Position numbers and translations under genes: made by a program. From Neoceratodus forsteri (taxonomy: Eukaryota > Chordata > Ceratodontiformes > Ceratodontidae): a stretch of DNA of 64,000 nt. Below the pieces are notes generated by a model. It did not search any database. It saw nothing but the letters and a program-made list of their open reading frames with translations, and was not told the origin of the DNA. This document shows positions 23,094 to 33,509 of the stretch, in pieces. Where the stretch lies: contig JADMNL010000023.1 in assembly GCA_016271365.2 (NCBI GenBank), positions 609,426,001-609,490,000 of the forward strand. Direction: 5' to 3'. Numbering within the stretch: position 1 is the first letter of the stretch; every line of letters starts with the position of its first letter.

Positions 23094-24031
23094 GTGACAA
23101 AGAACAAATGGCAAGTGCTATTGGTGATGCTAGGAAAGGAGGACAGGATGGGAAGGGTGGGAAAGGGTGGAAGGTGGTTACCCTTAATGCTAGGAGCCTT
23201 GGAGGAAAACTGCAGAGTTGCAGGTGCTCATGGCAGAGGAGAGGTGGACATTGCAGCCATCACAGAAACATGGGCCACCCAATACAATGACTGGGACCTG
23301 TCTGTACAGGGTACAGGTTATTTCATAGGGACCGGGTGATTGGGAAAGGAGGAGGGTGGCACTATATGTGAAGGAAGGACTGGAAGTGTGTAAGGAGAAA
23401 GGAGGAGGGTAGTACAGAGTCACTTGGGATGCAAATCCAGGATTCCAAGAATAGGATTCTCAGAATGGGAGTGGTGTGCAGGCCACCATTTCAGATGGAG
23501 GAGTTAGACAGGAAATTAGTGGGACAGATCAGGGGACCTCGAGAAGGGTAGTGTGGTGATTGTGGGGACTCAACATGCGGAGTGGACTGGAGTACCCCAA
23601 CAACCAGGAACAGAAGGGAGCAGTTACTGCTGGATTCCTTCCAGTACAGCTTCCTGCTGCAAATGGTCAGTGAACCAACCTGGTTAGGGATACCCTTGAC
23701 CTTGTGCTGGCAAATGGGGACTTTGTGAGAAAGTTACAGTGGAAGAACTGCTGTCAGGGAGTGACCACCACTCAGTGTGGCTCACACTGGATATGGGCAA
23801 GGAAGGAGTGGAATTTGGCACAAGAGTGCTGGACTTCGAGGGCCGAATTTGGGAGGATGGGGAAGTGGTAAAGGGTACCTGGCCAGAATTCAACCTAGTA
23901 TGGACACTAACCAGAGATGGGATCTCATAAAGCTGGGGATAGTGGAGCACGAAACCTGCTGCAAGGCCCAGAACAAGAAGGCTAGGGCTAAGAAACTGAG
24001 CTGGTTGAGTAAGGAGGTCATGGAAAGGTAA
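23094..24031 (+). pseudogene. CR1-like APE endonuclease remnant
   Basis: A multi-frame remnant: VDIAAITETWATQYNDWDL and VQGTGYFIG in one frame, then a broken middle, then EELLSGSDHHSVWLTLDMG. These correspond to the start (ETW), middle and SDH end of the endonuclease that nicks the insertion site. At least three frame changes and several stops are needed to read through. Confidence 0.75.
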
Positions 24032-24207
24032 GGAGGAAAGAGCTGCCTTTAGAAGGTACAAGAAAACAGGGAGGAGGGAGGACAGGAAGGAGTACTGACG
24101 GAATCGAAGGAGGTGACTCCGTAGTAAGGGGAGCCAAGGCATCACGGAGCTCAGGCTGGCACAAGGTATTAAGAAGGGGGAGAAGGACTTTAGTACATCA
24201 GGGAGAA

Positions 24208-25190
24208 ATGGATTACAAGGACCACATAGTAAGGATTAGGAAAGACGGGGTTGGTGGAAGCAAGGTCAACAAGGCAGAAACACTAAATGATTACTTTTGC
24301 TCAGTATTTACTAAGGAGAAGAGGGGTGACACCAGGGGAAGAATGGCAGAAACAGGGGAGGGGGTGACAGATGTGGAAATCATGGAAGGCAGAGTTTGGG
24401 ATGGTTTGAAGGCACTGAGGGTGGACAAGACACCAGGTCCAGATGGCATCCACCCAGGTACTGAAGGAGCTGGCAGAGGTCTTGTGGGACCTTTGGAGAC
24501 CTATTTAATGCCTCACTACACTCGGGTGTGTACCTTAGGACTGAGGATGGCTCATGTTGCCCCTCCACAAGAGTGGGCCCAAGGATGAACCGAGGAACTA
24601 CAGACTGGTGCGCCTCCATCCATCATGGGTAAGCTAATGAAGACTATCCTGAAGGAGAGACTGGTGGCCCTACTAGAGGCCAAAGACTCACAGGACAGCA
24701 GACAGCATGGTTTCCTACATGGCAGATACTGCCAAACCAACCTGGTGGAGTTGTATGACTGGGTAACTAGGGCAACTGGACAGGGGCCATGCAGCTGATG
24801 TCCTGTATCTGAACTTGATAAGGCATTAGGCTCAGTGCCACATGGAGGCTGGGAGTAGGTTAGAAGGCACAGGGGCAGGTGCAAAGCTAGTGAGAGATGG
24901 GTAGGAACTGGCTTAAGGGAAGGCAATAGAGGGTGGTGATGGGTGGGAGTGCTCACACCCAAGGGTAGTGATGGCGGTGTTCCACAGGGCTCAGTGTTGA
25001 CCAGTGTTGTTTGGGATATTCATTGCAGACATATCATTGGACATCAAGAACAAGATCAGTCTGTTTGCTGATGATACCAAGGTAGGGGCAGTGGTGGGCA
25101 ACCTAGGGGATGGCAGGGGTTGCAGGATGATCTGGCAAAGCTTGAAACCTGGTCAGACACCTGGCAACTGGGGTTTAATGCCAAAGTGAT
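24208..25190 (+). pseudogene. CR1-like reverse transcriptase remnant
   Basis: The N-terminal RT region is open from 24208 (NKAETLNDYFCSVFTKE, then KALRVDKTPGPDGIHP), followed by broken palm sequence. The catalytic box is readable as ISLFADDTKVGAVV (FADD, 25064-25075). CR1 elements commonly carry FADDTK at this point. The middle, including motif A, is disrupted by frameshifts. Confidence 0.8.
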
Positions 25191-25968
25191 GAGTGCTGCA
25201 TTTGGGATGAAAGACCCAAGGAGGAGTTACCAGCTGGGGGAGTGCAGCTAGCCCAGACAGGAGGAGGAGAAGGATCTGGGGTGCTCATTTGCAGGGTCAA
25301 TCAACAACTCAGCACAATGTATGAAGGCAGCTGCAAGGCCAACAAATGCTGGGTTGCATTGCAAGGGGTATATCCTTGAGGAGGAAGGAGGTGATTCTGC
25401 CACTGTATAAGTCATTGGTTAGACTGCACCTGGAGTACTGCATGCAGTACTGGTGCCCATATCTGAAGAGGGACATTAAGTTACTGGAGGGTGCAAGCGC
25501 AGGGTGACAAAGATGATCAAGGGGCTGGGGACTTATCATACGAGAGGAGGCTGAGGGAATTTAACATGTACTCATGAAGGAGAGAAGGGACAGGGGACAT
25601 GATTGAAACCTTTAAGTACATGAAAGGAATAAACAAGATGGTACAGAGGGACTGTTCAAAGTAAGGGGGAGGGACACCAGAGGCCATGATATGAGACTGG
25701 AGGGAGGAAGGTTCAGAGGAGATGAGGAGACACTTTTTACAGAGAGGTAGTAGCTGAGTGGAATGCGTTACCTGCAGAAGTGATATCCAGTAGAACAGTG
25801 GACTGCTTCAAAGGGATGGGACAGGATAAGGGGATGGTCAATGAAGGGAAGGGTTGAAGGGAGGCAGCTGTAGAATAAGAGGTGCTAGCTGCATTCGATT
25901 GAGACTTGATAGAGCCTCTAGGCCTTAATTTGCTGGCAAATTTAGTATGTTCATATGTTCGTAGAACA

Positions 25969-28545
25969 GGTAATCATATGTTACTTGACTGGATCACAAC
26001 GAACTGAGAGGACAGGGTGAGTACCTCAGGAGTCATGTCAGACTCTATCAGCGACTTACTCTCCTACTTTCTACAAGTGGTCATGCCAAAATCAAGCCCC
26101 CTCGAGGATCATCTCTATCAGGAATTTTGCTAAGGTCAATACTGAAGCACTGAAAGAGACCTGGATGGCATAGACTGGTCCACCCTCTGTACTTTGAAGG
26201 ATGGACACAGCTCTGGGATTCCTTTTGCTGCCCTAACCATGGTACAGGACAAACACTGCCCTATGACTACCTGGGTGCTAGGGGTAGAAACACTAAATGG
26301 ATTACCAGGGAGCTGGTGGCTCTGATGAAAGGAGAGATAAGGCATGGGCAACTCACAGGCTGCACCCACCCAGGGAACTGGGCTGAGTACATGCCTACTT
26401 AAACCAATGCAGTGAGTTACAAAATCTTTTAAAAGCCTCATATTTTAAGGCCTAACAAACTGAAAACCGAGAGACCCATGCAGATTCTGGGCTACAATTA
26501 ACTTGGTCATCAAACCAGTCAAACAGCAAGGTGCTATTCTCTAGTGAGTAACGAGGCCTACTAACGGATCCTGAGTCTGTGGTGTAGCTCAGAACAACAA
26601 GTTCCTAACCCTGGCCCATACTAGACCAGCTTCCGGTAGTGCATTAACAACACAGGAAAGCAGGTCAAAGTAACTGCTTCCCCTTCTATTTTAAAGACAC
26701 ATTGTGATCTGAGACATATAACCTACTATGGTCCCTGCCCAAGACAGGCAGTGCAGAAAGTGATGGGCTCATGCCCCAGCTCCTCAAAATGGCCTTGGCT
26801 ACCATAGCAAAACCTCTCTCACACATCATTAACCTATCCTTGATCACCACTAAGTGCTTGCCTATACTTGGAAGGAAGCCAGAATTGTCCCATCCTTAAG
26901 GCAGGAGACCTACACCTTCCTGACAACTACAGACCCATATCCATATTGTCTCATATGGCAAAATACTGGAAAAATGACATTGTCAACTATAGGAGCACAT
27001 TGAAAATACGACCTGCTATCTAAGGACCAACATGGGTTCTGCAGAGGCTTTAGCACTGCCACAGTCCTTACTACAGAGACATACCATGTACTCAATGAAG
27101 CAGACAATGGTAACCTTACAGGGCTATATTCATAGCTTATCTAAAGCCTTTGATATGGTGGACCATGTGCTCCTACTAAACACTCTATCTTCATTAAACT
27201 TCCCTGTAACATCACAAACTGGGTCTGAAGCTACTTAACCGCAAGACCAGCTAGTACGAATAGGGCATGCCTTATCAACCCCCACTGGGTGTGTACTAGC
27301 CTGCCCTGTGCTCTGTTCTAGGACCCTTGCTATATTTCATTTTCATTAACCCTTTAATCATGGTATCTACAAACAGCAACAGAATAATGTGCACGGATGA
27401 TCTCATTATCTTCAAAAGTGGAAGCAACATCACTGAGTTAAACCTAGATCTAAACACAGACTTTATTGCAACAGTCTACTGGTTCACTCAGCACAAGTTT
27501 CTGGTAAACACCAAAAAGACAAAGTGTATGCTATTTATCTCTAAACCGAAACGTCAAGAGCAAATCCTGCAATACTAATATTCTCTGTATACTAATCCCT
27601 GATGACTCTACCTTGATCAGGTAAGGGAATTCAAATACTTGGGGTCATGCTAGATCCTTCTGTTACGTATGAGCTCCATATCAGCCTCAACAATTCAGAG
27701 GGTGAATCAGTGAACAGGACTGTGTTACCAACTGAGGCACCCTACTGACTCCTGATACCTGAGCTGTGATTGAGTGTGGCCACCTCCTCCCCATACTTGA
27801 ATATTGCTCCCAGTAACTGTCCTCGCCTCCCTCTCTCTACTAAGTGACTTGAACACAGTCTGTAACATTGTCTGCAGATTCATCACCTTAGCCCTCCGGA
27901 CTCATCACTGCCATCTCTGTCAGTCCTTAGGTTGGCTCCCCGACTGATTGAAGGGACCTCATCCTCAGATCATTCATAGCAAGAGCCTTACAGGATGGGT
28001 CTCGATTGCCTCTGTCAGGGTTGCTAATATTAAAAAGTAACATGAGAGAATTGAGGTCCTCCACCAGTAGGCTGCTGGAATGCCCCAGGTGCTATACCAA
28101 GCTGGAAGGAAAACTTTCTCATATGCAGCACCCAAGTATTGGAACTTCCTTCTCAATGAATTGCAGGCACCGGTCTTACCACACACTTTCAAACAGAACC
28201 TCAGAGAAACCATGTCAGCAAGGTCAGTATGTAAATGCCATACCAAATGGTGATATACTTCACCTAGAGCATATGACTGGGTCAGTAACATATATAAGCA
28301 CTTAATGTCAGATGTCTGCATCATGTACGACCAAAATCCAGGGAATCTTTGACCAGTGTATGCACACCATATTATAAACTGCATTGCTATTACTGTATTG
28401 CATACTTGATGTTTCTCTTTCTCCTCTTTGATTGTATTGTAACTGTGTTTTGTCATGGATGTGCTATTTGATTGGCCCAGGCCATGCCTGAAAATGGTCC
28501 CTGGGATCAGTGTACCCACCCGTAAACAAATAAATAAATTAAATT
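25969..28545 (+). mobile_element. L2-like LINE B, segment 2 (endonuclease end, RT, C-terminus, 3' tail)
   Basis: It resumes with a LLDWITTN-type stretch and SDSISDLLSYF, the end of the endonuclease. RT remains are at 26990-27580, with GFCRGFSTATVLTTE, SKAFDMVDHVLLLNTLSSLN (SKAFD 27140-27154) and CTDD in place of YADD (27390-27401), then the LVNTKKTKCMLF thumb motif. The C-terminus has LECPRCYTKLEGK and an APKYWNFLLNELQAP stretch. The 3' end reads CCTGAAAATGGTCCCTGGG and GTAAACAAATAAATAAATT. Dead by many stops. It interrupts a Tx1-like LINE. Confidence 0.82.
27000..27580 (+). pseudogene. L2-like reverse transcriptase remnant (LINE B)
   Basis: Palm and thumb of LINE B in at least two frames. 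Motif A is intact in sequence (SKAFDMVDHVLL) and the fingers motif GFCRGFSTATVL is clear. Motif C has decayed to CTDDLIIF, which keeps both aspartates but loses the tyrosine and alanine. The thumb is TVYWFTQHKFLVNTKKTKCM. Confidence 0.8.
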
Positions 28546-28548
28546 AAA

Positions 28549-29205
28549 GTTCATAAAAACAGATAAATGGAATAAGTTACCATTGTCACTTATTGGAAGA
28601 TTTGCTTTGATAAAAGTGAGTATCATGCCAAGGATACTTTACCCAATGACAATATTAGCAGGTCATCTGTCATCTGGTTGGTTTTTAAACTTCACAGGTT
28701 GCTCATGCAATCTTTATGGCATGGTCATAAACCTAGACTATGCTACCTTAGAGTTGCAGCACCTAAACATTCTGGAGGTCTAGCTGCTCCAGATCTTTAT
28801 AATTATTATCATGCTACAGGTTCTAAATATGTCCTATGGGCAGCTCATAACCCACCTAATTTGTCCTCTTATACCCCTCTGGCTACAAATTGAAAAATAT
28901 TTATGTTTAAGACACAACATACAACCTAGAACATTATTTTATCTTAAATTCTCTGTTCTTCCTTTACAACTTAAAGAATCGCTAATAGGCTTTTTATTAA
29001 TGGTATTTAAACAATTACAAAGAAGTGTTAACATTCCTTTATTAAAAATTGGGAACAGCCTCTTTGGTTAACCTCAACTTTAAAATTAAAGGGAAATTCT
29101 GTGTAACAATATTTGGCAACTTATGTATTGTAAGTCCTGCACAATTTGTTTGTGGACAGCAATGGACATCTTTCTCAAACCTGAAAGAAGTACAATTTAA
29201 CTAAC
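28549..29205 (+). mobile_element. Tx1/L1-like LINE segment 2 (post-RT region)
   Basis: Reads NKLPLSLIGRFALIKVSIMP and RILYPMTILA, then GHKPRLCYLRVAAPKHSGGL and AAPDLYNYYHATGSKYVLW. This is the conserved region downstream of RT in L1/Tx1 elements (WxxLPLSLxGRxxLIKMxxLPRxLY, then GGLxxPxLxxYYxA). It begins right after the tail of the inserted L2-like LINE and is broken again at 29206 by an antisense CR1. Confidence 0.82.
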
Positions 29206-30225
29206 AAAGATTACATAGAAACATAGAAACATAGAAACATAGAAACATAGAATGTGATGGCAGATAAGGACAGCTTGGCCCACCCAGTCTGCCCATTTCC
29301 CTACTCTACTAGATAAGCTGCAGATCCTAGTTAACCAGCAGCCTACTTCTTCCTACCCCCACCCCCAGAATTGCCTTATGACTATCCCATGCATGCTTGA
29401 ATTCCACCACTGATTTTGACTCCACAACCTCCTCCGAAGGCCATTCCATGCAATCCACAACCTCTCTGTGAAAAATACTTCCTTAAATTACCTCTGAGCC
29501 GCTCTCTCTATCTTCAAATTATGCCCTCTTGTTCTTGCACACCTCTTTTGAAAGATGCTACCTCTTGGACTTTGTTGATTCCTTGAGGTACTTGAAAGTT
29601 TCTATCATGTCCTCTCCTCTCCTTTCCTCGAGGCTATACATATTAAGCTCCTTAAGTCTCTCTTCATATGTCCTCCGTGCAGACCCTGCACCATTTTAGT
29701 TGCCTCCTCTAGACAGCTTCCATCCTGTCTATGTTCTTATGGAGATTGGGTCTCCAGAACTGCACACGGTACTCAGATGGGGTCTCACCAGCTGTCTGTA
29801 CAGAGGATAATAACTTCCTGTTTTCTACTGGTGATGCCTCTCCCTATGCATCCCAGTATCCCCCAGCCCTCCTTGCTGCCTTCTCACATTGCTTGCCCAC
29901 CTTTAGGTCATCTGATATGACTACCCCAGGTCCCTTTCCATTTTTGTTGTTGTTAGTATCTCACCTCCCATTGTGTACTCTTCCCTGGTTTTTGTTTCCC
30001 AGGTGCATTACCTTGCACTCTTAGCATTGAATCTAAGCTGCCATACATTTGACCATTCCTCTAACCTTGCCAAGTCCCTTCTCATCCTTTCCACCCCAAC
30101 CTGTGCATCAACTCTGTTGCAGATCTTAGTGTCATCTGCAAAGAGACATATTTTTCCTTCAGTCCTTCTGCAATGTCGCCTATAAAGACATTGAAGAGGA
30201 CTGGTTTGGATTGGTTGTTATGCTG
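29206..30225 (-). mobile_element. CR1-like LINE, 3' third, reverse orientation, inserted in Tx1-like LINE
   Basis: Starts at the low-coordinate end with four ACATAGAA-type repeats (the CR1 3' microsatellite, inverted) and CCCACCCAGTCTGCCCAT. On the minus strand, toward higher coordinates, I read the ORF2 C-terminus, then KMEKDLGVVISDDLKVGKQC (about 29890-29950) and a decayed motif C near 30130-30150. The upstream breakpoint lies just past motif C, so this is a 5'-truncated insertion of about 1 kb. Confidence 0.88.
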
Positions 30226-30229
30226 TAAG

Positions 30230-31168
30230 ATCCAATATATGCTTTTTTCTACATTATGTTAACCTAAATTAAATACAGGCTATTCTACCATCTTACCTGA
30301 TTTTTTCAAGTTGTCAGCAGAAAGACATGCAATTTCTAAATTATACAAAGAATCAGAACAATTATGGACTTGTAGATACAGTTTTTCCTCTCAATATTGG
30401 TCCCATACTTTGACTATATCAATATCTGAACCTCAGTGTGCTACATTGACAAATATTCATAGACTTATTAAATTTGATAGCTATTGTTTTACTCAATATA
30501 TAATTGTACATGCAATTTATAATACTCCTTTTAAATTATGTAAATGGGGCCTTTGAATTATTTGGTTTCTACTAGATGTACTCAAGATTGTGGAACATTG
30601 ATCCATATTTTATGGGATTGTCCTAAAGTGCACCCTAATGGGAAAAAGTAAAGGGTTTATTAAATTCTAGTATGGGACTTAAGAAATGTTTTTCCAAACA
30701 TAATTGCATTTTGGGCCACACAGACAATATTTTAAAAAGGGATAAACATTTTATTTTATTTTGATTACTATGGTGGTCACAAAAATATCATTAAGATATT
30801 GGTTCAATCAAACTATGCCATCCATTATAGTACGGTACATAGAGGTACTTCAGGTGTTACAGATGAGAGAATGCTTGCTTCTGTGAGGAATACTTTTGCA
30901 AATTATATATGTTATTGGGACTCTTTAGAATCCTGGATATCTACCTCAGTTTTGTAAATAAATGTTATTTTAATATTCAGAAGTGTAATTCTTTTGAATT
31001 CATTATTACCGCTTGTGCATAGTCATATTAAATGTGTCTGGTTTGGGGAAGGGGTTTGTTGCTTATAAGAGATATACTATTTTCATGTTGTACTGATACA
31101 GGTATTACTAATGTACTTTGACATGATGCAAACATGACAATAAAGTTTATTAAATTTGAAAAAAAATC
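30230..31168 (+). mobile_element. Tx1/L1-like LINE segment 3 (C-terminus, 3' UTR, poly-A)
   Basis: Reads TRCTQDCGTLIHILWDCPKV, the Cys/His-type C-terminal motif of L1/Tx1 ORF2, then about 100 further residues ending ANYICYWDSLESWISTSVL. The 3' UTR ends with a polyadenylation signal AATAAA (31139-31144) and an A run at 31159-31166. Together with segments at 20160-20510 and 28549-29205 it is one element split by later insertions. Confidence 0.85.
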
Positions 31169-32517
31169 TGCATCGCATAATTGATGAAACTCTGACAAAC
31201 ACCGCTTTGCATTTCACAATGTGCTCAAGGTTTCAGACACTTCAAACCACATTTTTCACTTACTTTTTTGTATACCTTACATTTCAATCCTAATAGATGC
31301 ATTAATGCAGCATTTTAACTCTTTTATGTCACTGTAGTTTTCAGACTAGTGCTTCCTTCCATCTTTGCCAGCACCTCTTTCTATCTTTTGAGGCTAACCT
31401 TACCTTAACTCAGAGACTCCATGGTCCCCTGCATCTCAACACTGCACTACACCCTCAGCTTGTACCTTGAGACAGTGTTTGCCTCAGCTTCTCAGCTGTT
31501 CCACTCCCAATCCAGTCACCTTCTGCAGAGGTGAAGCCCTGGAGTAACCCCAGGAATCAGGAGAACAAGCCAAAGGTAGAAGTGGGGACAGGCAGGGCTT
31601 CATCTGCCCAGCCAGTGCCAATGTTTCTTCTTTACTCTTCCATGATATGTAACCATTAGTGACACTCAGGATGCATACCCATGCATGTGAGGATCATGCT
31701 GGTGCTAGCTGCACCCCAACCCTCTCTTGCTATAGCTACTCCAGCCATTCTGTCACCCAGCCTTCACTATGCTAACAGCCTCACACATGAAGGAGGACAG
31801 CAGTCCATCAGATGCTCCAAACTCCTTTCCCAGGCCAGCCCCTGATGACTTGAGCTTGTTCCCCAGCTTCCAAACTCAGATCACCAGTATCATGGGCTGT
31901 ATCACTAGTGCTGCATGACAGGCTGACACCATTAATGCAGTTTCTTGTAATTAATTTACTTTCTTTTGAAAAAGATATCTTAAAACAGCTACATAACAAC
32001 ATTAATTGCTGTTAAAAGCAATTAAAAGCTGCACAATGGGATGGCTGCTTAATGTACAGCTCTACTAGCCTTACTGCAGAATCCTAATTTATCCAAAACT
32101 GGACTTCTGTTTTTAGCACATGTCTGACTAGATTGCATTATTACTTCACCTGAGATACCAAACTCATTTTCTTTTACATACCTGTGATGGGTGGCAGATG
32201 ATTGTGGAGTTATCAATGTGTAATGTTAACCCCTAATAGCGCTCTGTCTGTGGTAAGATGGTGACCATGGTGGCTCTGGTGGCTCCGATGTCAGTAGCGA
32301 TGGGTCAGTGTTGAAAATCATGTTGCAGCAGGTTCTTAATCCACTTTCAAGCAATCAGTGACAGACCTGCAGGAAAAGTGAAGGAATTACAGTATAGACA
32401 GCAGGACACACACAACTTCATTACTTACACTGATTATAAAGGACTCTCAATATGAATAAAGAATGCAGAAGCTGGAGGGGTTAATGGGTTCTTCTGGCTA
32501 GAGTAGAGGACTCCAAG
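31169..32517. other. Unassigned sequence
   Basis: No gene or known repeat recognised. 31400-31900 is somewhat more GC-rich with short unrelated open frames (for example 31808-32002 minus). Confidence 0.4.
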
Positions 32518-32525
32518 AACAGAAG
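32518..32525 (+). repeat. Left target-site duplication of hAT-like copy B
   Basis: AACAGAAG immediately precedes the left terminus TAGAGATATTGC and is repeated exactly at 33502-33509. Confidence 0.9.
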
Positions 32526-33501
32526 TAGAGATATTGCAAATTATAATTCGCCAGTGAAGCTGGCACAAACCTACATTATTTTGAAGTCATGAAAAAATTG
32601 CAAATTCTGAGGCTGAACCATCCAACTTTGCAAGTGGATTTTTAATTAAAAACTTCCCCACCCATGCACAAAACTTGTCAAGATAACCCCTTTCTGGCAC
32701 CCTCAACCCCTTATTGCCCCAGCAATTTTTCGTGCTGCTTTGGATACAAAAGAAAGGTAATCCTTCCTCCACCTGCCTGCCAAATACAATCCCCACTTCA
32801 CCCCACCTAAGTCCCACTGCCTTTAATTTTTCCTCCCAGACCTCAACCCAAACCCCTAGGTCCCATCACCTACTCCCTCCACCAGAACCCCACAAAATAT
32901 AGGCTGTGAATAAGGAAAAGGTCTGCCAATGCGGAGATCTGATTCTGTTCAGTGCCAACTCATAGTCCCATCTTGTAAAATGGCATGGATGAATGAATGC
33001 CTATACATCACATTCATTCATTCATTCATTAGAGCCATTATTATGAGATGAGATTAGGGTTTGACACTGAACAGAGCACTAGGGGACATTTTCTTTTTAG
33101 CAGGTTACTATTTTGTAGGTGCTCTGGGGAGGAGAGAGAGTTTAGTGGGGACTGGGGTAAAATAAAAGACAGTGGGACCAAGGTGAGGGAGAGATGGTGG
33201 AAGTATATTTTGCATGTGGGTTGTGGGAAGAGATTATTTATTCTTTTACAGCCACAGCAGCAGGCATGATGTTTGCCAAGGTGGGAAGGAGGAGGAGGAG
33301 GGTGCACGTGGGGGTGAGAGGGTAATGTTTTGTAACAGCAAATTGCCTTGTTATTTACTGGAAAACTGGACATTCACCAATCAAATTTTAGCTAATCTGC
33401 CTGGAGAATAACAAGGTGAATTGCAATCTCCAGCTTCATGAATTTCCCCAAATGTGTGTATTTTTTCACAGAGTGAAATTCAGCAACTTCACACACCTCT
33501 A
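32526..33501. mobile_element. hAT-like non-autonomous foldback transposon (copy B)
   Basis: A 976-bp element. The left end is TAGAGATATTGCAAATTATA; the right end read inward is TAGAGGTGTGTGAAGTTGCT. Both fit the hAT YARNG start, and a perfect 8-bp duplication AACAGAAG flanks it. The interior is one long imperfect inverted repeat: a pyrimidine-rich left half (for example AAGTCCCACTGCCTTTAATT near 32810) pairs with a purine-rich right half (ATAAAAGACAGTGGGACC near 33163-33180). GTTCAGTGCCAACTCATAG (32948) pairs with 33055-33075. The centre lies near the CATT run at 33011. No transposase is encoded; the open frames inside are repeat-derived. Confidence 0.88.
33011..33030. repeat. (CATT)n microsatellite
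   Basis: Five CATT repeats, located at the turn of the hAT-like foldback element. Confidence 0.95.
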
Positions 33502-33509
33502 AACAGAAG
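33502..33509 (+). repeat. Right target-site duplication of hAT-like copy B
   Basis: AACAGAAG directly after the right terminus ACACCTCTA. Exact copy of 32518-32525. Confidence 0.9.

Larger units (their letters stand above)
22818..25962 (+). mobile_element. CR1-like LINE, long sense copy inserted in L2-like LINE B
   Basis: In order: an ORF1 C-terminus with the esterase DxxH as DRLH (22935-22946); an APE endonuclease with DIAAITETWAT (about 23245-23280) and SDHHSVW (about 23758-23780); RT with DKTPGPDGI (about 24424-24450) and an intact-looking FADDTK box (25064-25081); and the C-terminal block WNALPAEVISSRTVDCFKG near 25760-25815. The 3' end has the short repeats expected of CR1 (TATGTTCATATGTTC). 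The hexamer AGAACA stands on both sides (22812-22817 and 25963-25968), a plausible short target duplication. Frameshifts and stops are frequent. Only the start of ORF1 is missing. Confidence 0.88.

Noticed and set aside
23684..24145. 153-residue open frame on the minus strand
   Set aside because: It lies antisense to the CR1 endonuclease and linker. The purine-rich sense strand leaves few antisense stops.
27974..28519. 181-residue open frame on the minus strand
   Set aside because: It is antisense to the C-terminal region of the L2-like LINE, whose sense reading gives the expected motifs. It is a shadow.
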